Made by a program: the position numbers and the translations under genes. The notes under the pieces are model-generated. The model made no database searches, was not told where the DNA came from, and saw only the letters and a list, made by a program, of their open reading frames with translations. From contig SHXP01000051.1 of the NCBI GenBank assembly GCA_009693225.1, forward strand, positions 1 to 11,528: DNA of 11,528 bases, in the 5' to 3' direction. This document shows, in pieces, positions 6,101 to 11,528 of the stretch (position 1 is the stretch's first letter; each line of letters starts with the position of its first letter). Source of the DNA: Limnohabitans sp. (GTDB lineage: Bacteria > Pseudomonadota > Gammaproteobacteria > Burkholderiales > Burkholderiaceae_C).

Positions 6101-7831
6101 ATGAACGACACCCACTTCGACTACATCATCATCGGCGCGGGCACCGCCGGTTGCCTGCTGGCCAACCGCTTGAGTGCTGACGCGTCCAAACGGGTGCTGC
6201 TGATCGAAGCCGGTCGCAAAGACGATTACCACTGGGTGCATATTCCGGTGGGCTATCTGTATTGCATAGGCAACCCGCGTACCGACTGGCTGTACCAGAC
6301 CGAACCCGCCGACGGCCTGAACGGCCGTCGCCTGCGCTACCCGCGCGGCAAGGTGCTGGGCGGCTGCTCGAGCATCAACGGCATGATTTACATGCGCGGC
6401 CAGGCGCGTGACTACGACCAATGGGCTGCTGTCACCGGCGACCCGCGCTGGAACTGGCACAACATCCTGCCTTATTTCAAAATGCACGAAGACCATTACC
6501 TGGGTGCCGACGCTGTGCACGGCGCCAAAGGCACGCCCAGCGACGTGCTGCAACAAGGGCTAAGCGTCTACCACCAGACCTTGCGGCACCGCAACGCGGG
6601 CGGCGAATGGCGGATTGAAAAACAGCGGCTGCGCTGGGACGTGCTCGACGCATTTGCCCAGGCCGCGGTGCAAGCCGGTATTCCCGCCACCGACGATTTC
6701 AACCGGGGCACCAACGAAGGCGTCAGTTATTTCGAAGTGAACCAGAAAAGCGGCTGGCGCTGGAACACCGCCAAAGCGTTTTTAAGACCCGCTTGCTATG
6801 CCCGGCCCAATTTTGAAATGTGGACCGCCGCGCAAGTCGCCAAGCTGCAACTTAACACCTTGCCCGATGCCAGCATCAACTGTTCAGGTGTCGAGGTGTG
6901 GAACGGCAAAGAACGTGTGCAGGCCGTCGCGCGTCAATCGGTGGTCTTATGCGCCGGCGCCATCGGCACGCCACAGTTGCTGCAACTCTCGGGCATCGGC
7001 CCTGCATCGCTATTGCAACAACACGACATCCCCACGCTAGTGGACCTGCCGGGTGTGGGTGCTAATCTGCAAGACCATTTGCAAATCCGCGCTGTGTTCA
7101 AGGTCAAAGGCGTGAAGACTTTGAACACCATTGCCAACAGCTGGTGGGGCAAGGCCGCCATCGGCCTGGATTACCTGTTGCACCGCAGCGGCCCGATGAG
7201 CATGGCGCCGTCCCAACTCGGCGCGTTCACCCGCAGCGACCCGTCACAAGCCTGGCCGAACATCGAATACCACGTGCAACCGCTCAGCCTGGACGCATTC
7301 GGTGAACCGCTGCACAGCTTTCCTGCGTTCACCGCCAGCGTCTGCAACCTCAACCCCAGCAGCCGCGGCACGGTCAACATACAAAGTGCGGATTTCGCAC
7401 AGGCCCCGCTAATCGCCCCAAATTATTTGTCGACCGGCGAAGACCGGCAGGTTGCCGCCGACTCCTTGCGCGTGACCCGGCGCATCGCCGCTCAGCCGGC
7501 GCTGGCCAAGTACCAGCCCGAGGAATGGAAACCGGGCACGCAGTTTCAAACTGACGATGAGCTCGCGCGTCTGGCCGGTGACATCGGCACCACGATTTTT
7601 CACCCGGTCGGCACGGCGCGCATGGGCCGGCTTGACGATCTGCTGACGGTGGTCGACAGTGAATTGCGCGTGCGTGACGGGCGCGGCGGCCTGGTGCGCG
7701 GCCTGCGCATCGCCGATGCCTCCGTGATGCCCAGCATTACCAGCGGCAACACCAACAGCCCGGTGCTGATGATTGCCGAACGCGCCGCAGAGTTGCTGGC
7801 GCTGGATGCGCTTGCCGCGGGTAACTCCTAG
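6101..7831 (+). CDS. hpdH: GMC family FAD-dependent dehydrogenase, probable 3-hydroxypropionate dehydrogenase
   Basis: A 576-residue glucose-methanol-choline oxidoreductase. It has the FAD-binding IIIGAGTAGCLLANRL (9-24), GMC signature 1 around PRGKVLGGCSSINGMIYMRG (81-100) and signature 2 GAIGTPQLLQLSGIG (286-300). The C-terminal catalytic region has His501 in TIFHPVGTARMG, then ADASVMPSITSGNTNSP with the second catalytic position an Asn. Such enzymes oxidise primary alcohols to aldehydes. The direct link to mmsA (one base apart) suggests the 3-hydroxypropionate dehydrogenase HpdH, a GMC-type protein found with mmsA in Cupriavidus and Pseudomonas. Choline dehydrogenase-like and AlkJ-like roles remain possible, and the symbol is inferred from context. 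The ATG at 6101 was chosen because it precedes the FAD motif correctly; an upstream in-frame start at 6077 lies inside mmsA. Between GADAVHG and GGEWRIEKQ there are about 25 residues that look longer than in many homologues. Confidence 0.85.
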   Translation: MNDTHFDYIIIGAGTAGCLLANRLSADASKRVLLIEAGRKDDYHWVHIPVGYLYCIGNPRTDWLYQTEPADGLNGRRLRYPRGKVLGGCSSINGMIYMRGQARDYDQWAAVTGDPRWNWHNILPYFKMHEDHYLGADAVHGAKGTPSDVLQQGLSVYHQTLRHRNAGGEWRIEKQRLRWDVLDAFAQAAVQAGIPATDDFNRGTNEGVSYFEVNQKSGWRWNTAKAFLRPACYARPNFEMWTAAQVAKLQLNTLPDASINCSGVEVWNGKERVQAVARQSVVLCAGAIGTPQLLQLSGIGPASLLQQHDIPTLVDLPGVGANLQDHLQIRAVFKVKGVKTLNTIANSWWGKAAIGLDYLLHRSGPMSMAPSQLGAFTRSDPSQAWPNIEYHVQPLSLDAFGEPLHSFPAFTASVCNLNPSSRGTVNIQSADFAQAPLIAPNYLSTGEDRQVAADSLRVTRRIAAQPALAKYQPEEWKPGTQFQTDDELARLAGDIGTTIFHPVGTARMGRLDDLLTVVDSELRVRDGRGGLVRGLRIADASVMPSITSGNTNSPVLMIAERAAELLALDALAAGNS

Positions 7832-7954
7832 GCATATTCAAACGCAGTTGCGCCTACAGTTCAGTGACTCGCGGTCAAGCCTCTAAAGGTATGAACTGCA
7901 GAGGGTCAGAGGAGACAAAAAAAACATCCTCCACAAGGTGGATAGCTTCAACCG

Positions 7955-7981
7955 AAAAGCACCGCACGACGGTGCTTTTTT
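7955..7981 (+). terminator. Rho-independent terminator after the mmsA-GMC genes
   Basis: A perfect stem pairs AAAAGCACCG (7955-7964) with CGGTGCTTTT (7970-7979) around the five-base loop CACGA, and a run of six T ends it. It lies about 125 bases after the GMC stop and only 16 bases before the TSUP start. The flanking A tract means it could also work on the minus strand. Confidence 0.88.
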
Positions 7982-7997
7982 CGACTGCAAGAATGCT

Positions 7998-8756
7998 ATG
8001 ATGGACATTGTGCTGGTCTGCCTGATGTCGGCGCTGGCTGGCTTTGTAGACGCCGTGGTGGGCGGCGGCGGATTGGTTCTGGTGCCGGCCTTGTTCGCCT
8101 CCTACCCGGCAGTACATCCGGCCACCCTTCTGGGGACCAACAAATCGGCTTCGGTCTGGGGCACACTGTTCGCCGCCTGGCAATACAACCGGCGGGTGCA
8201 ACTCGCCTGGGGCGCCTTGCTGCTGGCCAGTCTGACGGCATTTTGCGGCTCCTGGGGCGGCGCTTATGTACTGACGCTTTTATCGCCTCAGTATTTGCGC
8301 ATGGCTTTGCCTGGTTTGTTGCTCGCGCTGCTGGCCTATACCCTGTGGAACAAACAACTCGGCCACACCCATGCGCCTCGCTATGCAGCGCGCAGGCAAG
8401 CGGTTTACATGGCTTTGATCGGTGGAGTCATCGGTTTTTACGACGGCTTTTTCGGCCCCGGCACTGGCAGTTTTCTGGTGTTTCTGCTGGTGCGTGTGCT
8501 GGGTTTTGATTTTTTGCAGGCCTCGGCGCACAGCAAGGTCATGAACCTGTGCAGCAACCTGGCGGCAGTCATCCTGCTGGCTTCACAAGGTCATGTCTGG
8601 TGGCAGGTCGGTATACCGCTGGCGCTGGCGAATGTGGCCGGCAGTCTGCTGGGCACGCGCATGGCGATGCGCCACGGCAGCGGTTTTGTGCGTTACCTCT
8701 TCATGCTGGTGGTCACCGCATTGGCCTTGAAAACAGCCCGGGACGCCTGGTTTTAA
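7998..8756 (+). CDS. TSUP family (TauE/SafE/YfcA-type) inner-membrane transporter
   Basis: A 252-residue polytopic membrane protein with seven or eight hydrophobic segments and the two-repeat layout of the TSUP family. Repeat one carries AGFVDAVVGGGGLVLVPAL (14-32) and LGTNKSAS (45-52). Repeat two carries GFYDGFFGPGTGSF (146-159) and SAHSKVMNL (about 176-184). Family members export or take up sulfonates, sulfite, sulfoacetate or other small organic anions; YfcA-like members are mostly of unknown substrate. The start is one of the tandem ATGs at 7998 and 8001. An earlier in-frame GTG at 7938 would run through the terminator hairpin and lacks family similarity. No promoter fits between the terminator and the start, so expression may depend on readthrough. 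The stop codon overlaps the convergent mrdA stop. Confidence 0.9.
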   Translation: MMDIVLVCLMSALAGFVDAVVGGGGLVLVPALFASYPAVHPATLLGTNKSASVWGTLFAAWQYNRRVQLAWGALLLASLTAFCGSWGGAYVLTLLSPQYLRMALPGLLLALLAYTLWNKQLGHTHAPRYAARRQAVYMALIGGVIGFYDGFFGPGTGSFLVFLLVRVLGFDFLQASAHSKVMNLCSNLAAVILLASQGHVWWQVGIPLALANVAGSLLGTRMAMRHGSGFVRYLFMLVVTALALKTARDAWF

Positions 8757-10747
8757 CGCTCGTTGTCGTCTTCCAGCCCGGGTTCAGGCGGCGCGCTGCT
8801 GGGTTTGGGCGGCCAGGGTACGCTGGCCACAGGTCTACGCTTGCCCAGCGGTCTTGTCGCCTGACCAGTGCGCACCGCATCCAGATCCTCCTGCGACGGA
8901 TACAGCCCGAGCAACACATAGTCAAACACCCGGCGCGCAATAGGTGCAGCACTTTGTGCACCGAAACCTGCGTTTTCCACCACCATGGCCAAGGCGACTT
9001 TCGGGTCTTCCGTCGGTGCAAATGCGATGAACAATCCGTGGTCACGCAAACGCTCATCAATCTTGCCGGCCACGTATTTTTCGTTTTGCTTGATGGTGAA
9101 CACCTGCGCCGTGCCGGTCTTGCCGGCACTGGTGTACTCGGCCGGGATGAAGCTGCCGGCCGATGTGCCCTCCACGTTGACGCCGACCATGGCTTTGCGG
9201 ATCACGTCCAGATCTTCCGCCTTGAAGCCGAGTGATTGCGGCCGGTCTTTGACCACCAACTGTTTTTGCTTTGTCTCTATGTCAACCACTTCGCGCACCA
9301 GGTGCGGGCGGTTGCGTATGCCGTTGTTGGCCAAAATCGACACGGCCTGTGCCAGTTGCAGCATGGTGAAACTGTTATAGCCCTGGCCTATGCCCAGCGA
9401 AATGGTTTCACCCGAGTACCAGCGTTGCTGTTCGGCGCGCTTGTAGGCGTTTTTCTTCCATTCCGTAGACGGCAGGATGCCGCGTGACTCGCCCTGTATG
9501 TCAATACCTGTCAGCTGTCCGAAGCCCAGCGGTTTCATTTGTTCATATATCAGGTCCACGCCCATGTCGCGCGCCAGCATGTAGTAATAGGTATCGCAGG
9601 ACTGCACAATCGATTTGTACATATCGACCGAGCCGTGGCCGCCATCCTTGTCATCGCGGAAACGGTGGTTGCCGAACATGAAAAAGCCGGGGTCGTAAAT
9701 GATTTGTGAGGCGTTGCGCTTGCCTGTGTTGAGTGCAGCCAGCGACATGAACGGTTTGTAGGTCGAGCCCGGCGGGTAGGTGCCGCGCAAGGCACGGTTG
9801 AGCAAAGGTTTATCCGGGGACTCATTGAGCTTTTGCCAGTTGTGCAGGTCGATGCCCTCAACAAACAAGTTGGGATCGAAGGTCGGCTTGCTGACAAAAG
9901 CCAGCACCTCGCCGTTGGCCGGGTCGATCGCCACCAGCGCACCGCGTCTGGCGCCATACATGTCTTCGACAAGTTGCTGCAATTTGATGTCGATCGACAG
10001 CACCACCGTATTGCCGGGTGTGGCCGGGCTGCTGCGCAAACGCCGCACCGCGTGTCCGCCGGCCGAGGTTTCCATTTCGTGAACGCCTGTGATGCCATGC
10101 AACTGGCGCTCATAGCTTTGCTCAACGCCCAGCTTGCCGATGTAATCCGTACCGCGGTAGTTGCCAACGTTTTCCTGTTCTTCGAGCTTTTCCTTTTCCG
10201 ACTGGTTGATGCGCCCGATATAGCCGATGACGTGGCTGGCAAGTTCGCTGTACGGGTAGTTGCGAAACAGGCGGGCGCGGATTTCCACGCCGGGAAAACG
10301 GTAGCGTTGTGCTGCAAAGCGCGCCACCTCCTCCTCGCTCAAACGGGTGCGGATAGGCACCGATTCAAAGCTTTTGGATTCTTCGCGCAGCTTGCGAAAC
10401 CGGCGTTTATCACGCCCCTGGATATCGATGAGTTCGGCGAGTTTTTCAATCACCTCGTCAAGCGGCTCGACCACCTTGGACGGGGTGATTTCCAGGGTAT
10501 ACGCAGAGTAATTGGTGGCCAGCACAATGCCATTGCGGTCCATGATGACGCCGCGGTTGGGCACGATGGGCACGATGGCGGTGCGGTTGCTTTCGGCCTG
10601 GGCGCTGAATTCCTGGTAGCGCCACAGCTGCAAATACACCAGCCGGATGCACAACAGCCCGAAAGCCACCAGCACCATAAGCGAGGCGACCATGACGCGC
10701 GCGCGGAAGCGTCGAAGATCGTATTCGACGTTGCGCAGCAGACTCAT
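8753..10747 (-). CDS. mrdA: Penicillin-binding protein 2, peptidoglycan D,D-transpeptidase of the elongasome
   Basis: A 664-residue class B penicillin-binding protein that cross-links peptidoglycan during cylindrical growth with RodA, MreC and MreD. A short cytoplasmic N-terminus is followed by one membrane anchor (about 17-41) and the pedestal region beginning VPNRGVIMDRNG (62-73). The transpeptidase domain carries PPGSTYKPF with nucleophile Ser328, SCD (383-385) and KTGTAQ (543-548). RNYPYSELASHVIGYIGRI (162-180) and NYRGTDYIGKLGVEQSYE (196-213) are typical of PBP2 rather than FtsI. The last 35 or so residues form a proline-rich, charged tail that is probably disordered. The ATG overlaps the mreD stop (ATGA), indicating co-translation. 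The symbol pbpA is also used. Normally rodA comes next; here the gene ends against the convergent TSUP gene. Confidence 0.96.
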   Translation of the reverse strand: MSLLRNVEYDLRRFRARVMVASLMVLVAFGLLCIRLVYLQLWRYQEFSAQAESNRTAIVPIVPNRGVIMDRNGIVLATNYSAYTLEITPSKVVEPLDEVIEKLAELIDIQGRDKRRFRKLREESKSFESVPIRTRLSEEEVARFAAQRYRFPGVEIRARLFRNYPYSELASHVIGYIGRINQSEKEKLEEQENVGNYRGTDYIGKLGVEQSYERQLHGITGVHEMETSAGGHAVRRLRSSPATPGNTVVLSIDIKLQQLVEDMYGARRGALVAIDPANGEVLAFVSKPTFDPNLFVEGIDLHNWQKLNESPDKPLLNRALRGTYPPGSTYKPFMSLAALNTGKRNASQIIYDPGFFMFGNHRFRDDKDGGHGSVDMYKSIVQSCDTYYYMLARDMGVDLIYEQMKPLGFGQLTGIDIQGESRGILPSTEWKKNAYKRAEQQRWYSGETISLGIGQGYNSFTMLQLAQAVSILANNGIRNRPHLVREVVDIETKQKQLVVKDRPQSLGFKAEDLDVIRKAMVGVNVEGTSAGSFIPAEYTSAGKTGTAQVFTIKQNEKYVAGKIDERLRDHGLFIAFAPTEDPKVALAMVVENAGFGAQSAAPIARRVFDYVLLGLYPSQEDLDAVRTGQATRPLGKRRPVASVPWPPKPSSAPPEPGLEDDNER

Positions 10748-11277
10748 AAGGGGCGGTGTTTATCCGGGTCCGGGGCACGGCGCTGCGGGGCCAGCAGAAT
10801 CAGCGTCACCAGCGGCCACATCATGGCCTGCAGCAAGGGCGGAATGATAAACGACCAGCCGGGGAACAACCCGCCGGCGGCAATGCGCACGCTCAATTCC
10901 AGCAGTTGCGCGGCCATGAACACCGGTAACACCTGCAAGGCCTGCGATGGCAGATCAAACCACAGAATGCGCCGGTGGATCATTGTGGCCAGATAGCCTT
11001 GCACGGTATAGGTGAGGGCGTGCTGCCCGAGCAGCGAGGTCTGGTGCACATCGATCAGCAAACCCAGCACAAAGGCCACGCCCACACCCACGCGCAGCGG
11101 CTGATGGATCGCCCAGAACACCAGCACCAGCGCCATCCAGTCGGGGGCCCAGGCGGCGTTGCCCAGCCAGATCATGCTTTGCAGCATGTCCAGCAACAAA
11201 GCAAAAACCATGGTGAACAGCATGAACACAGGTCTGACCGGCAACAACAGTTGCTGACCGCGCGGCATGATCATCAT
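10744..11277 (-). CDS. mreD: Rod shape-determining protein MreD
   Basis: A 177-residue inner-membrane protein with about five hydrophobic segments (roughly 16-36, 45-63, 65-78, 106-127 and 140-163). It contains DWMALVLVFWAIHQPLRVGVGVAFVLGLLIDV, the recognisable core of MreD, where an aspartate follows the GLL stretch. MreD works with MreC, MreB, RodA and PBP2 in lateral wall synthesis. The identification is firmly supported by its place between mreC and mrdA. The ATG at 11277 overlaps the mreC stop as ATGA and is preceded by a G-rich Shine-Dalgarno-like run (AAGGGGGG); in-frame ATGs at 11274 and 11268 are possible. Its own stop overlaps the mrdA ATG in the same way, so mreC, mreD and mrdA form one tightly coupled operon. 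Confidence 0.93.
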   Translation of the reverse strand: MMIMPRGQQLLLPVRPVFMLFTMVFALLLDMLQSMIWLGNAAWAPDWMALVLVFWAIHQPLRVGVGVAFVLGLLIDVHQTSLLGQHALTYTVQGYLATMIHRRILWFDLPSQALQVLPVFMAAQLLELSVRIAAGGLFPGWSFIIPPLLQAMMWPLVTLILLAPQRRAPDPDKHRPL

Positions 11278-11528
11278 CTACCCCCCTTGACCGGTGGTTG
11301 CGGCAGCAGTGGCAATTCCTTGAAACCGGGCTGGGTCAGTTTCACCGGTTCGAGCACCATCACATGGCGTGCCCCTTGAACGCGTGCCAGCGGCTCGCAC
11401 AAAATACGCGCGAACACCGAATCGGCGCGGCGCTCTATCTTTACCACCCGGGCCACAGGAATGCCCGGCGGGTAGACGCCGTCGACCCCGCTGGTGGTCA
11501 ACATATCGCCTTCTTCGATATCCGCATT
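11274..11528 (-). CDS. mreC: Rod shape-determining protein MreC (C-terminal part, cut by the window edge)
   Basis: The last 84 codons of mreC; the gene begins beyond the right edge. The visible part starts NADIEEGDMLTTSGVDGVYPPGIPVARV, the signature of the second beta-barrel of MreC (TSG and FPPGIPVG-like elements, here YPPGIPVA). After HVMVLEP the protein ends in a short proline-rich tail (PLLPQPPVKGGR). MreC is a periplasmic, membrane-anchored scaffold that binds PBP2 and activates the elongasome. The frame is open to the window end, and the gene is followed by mreD with an ATGA overlap. Confidence 0.93.
   Translation of the reverse strand, partial: NADIEEGDMLTTSGVDGVYPPGIPVARVVKIERRADSVFARILCEPLARVQGARHVMVLEPVKLTQPGFKELPLLPQPPVKGGR

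Noticed and set aside
7955..7981. Hairpin resembling the last stem of a Cas9 tracrRNA
   Set aside because: Only the GCACCG/CGGTGC terminator stem is similar. There is no anti-repeat, repeat array or cas gene, so it is read as an ordinary intrinsic terminator.
7938..7997. Earlier GTG start for the TSUP gene
   Set aside because: The added residues encode the terminator hairpin and T-run and do not resemble TSUP N-termini. The tandem ATGs at 7998/8001 fit better.
9833..10996. 387-residue open frame on the plus strand opposite mrdA and mreD
   Set aside because: It is antisense to two well-recognised genes, has a composition typical of reverse-frame readings of high-GC DNA and shows no known domain.

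Overview
The window looks like chromosomal DNA of a betaproteobacterium, most likely order Burkholderiales and probably Comamonadaceae-like. I infer this from the high GC content, the recognisable protein families, the hemB/CopD-type pairing and the mreC-mreD-mrdA order. There is no phage, insertion sequence, CRISPR array, tRNA or rRNA in it. No stretch over 300 bases lacks a gene or gene remnant.

Left part (1-1824): a minus-strand pair, a CopD/HemJ-type membrane protein followed by the start of a VanZ-like membrane protein, is divergent from hemB (5-aminolevulinate dehydratase, metal site of the Asp/magnesium type). If the CopD-type protein is HemJ, an early and a late heme-synthesis enzyme flank one short spacer rich in inverted repeats.

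Middle part (1840-7831): an accessory catabolic region. On the minus strand a DsbA/2-hydroxychromene-2-carboxylate isomerase-like gene precedes a dienelactone hydrolase gene. Divergent from them on the plus strand are an SDR dehydrogenase, a MaoC-type hydratase, a CoA-acylating (methyl)malonate-semialdehyde dehydrogenase (mmsA) and a GMC flavoprotein alcohol dehydrogenase. Two of the six genes, the isomerase-like one and the MaoC one, carry an in-frame nonsense codon with recognisable family sequence continuing beyond it. The mmsA-GMC pair, one base apart, matches the enzyme pair known for 3-hydroxypropionate catabolism (3-hydroxypropionate to malonate semialdehyde to acetyl-CoA plus CO2).

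Right part (7955-11528): a strong rho-independent terminator, then a TSUP (TauE/SafE) membrane transporter gene. Its stop codon overlaps that of the convergent mrdA. The minus-strand elongasome cluster mreC (partial)-mreD-mrdA has ATGA overlaps at both junctions; rodA does not follow mrdA here.

I found no wholly new system. The observations most worth following are the two nonsense-disrupted genes facing each other across one divergent promoter region, the palindrome in that region, and the putative 3-hydroxypropionate operon.
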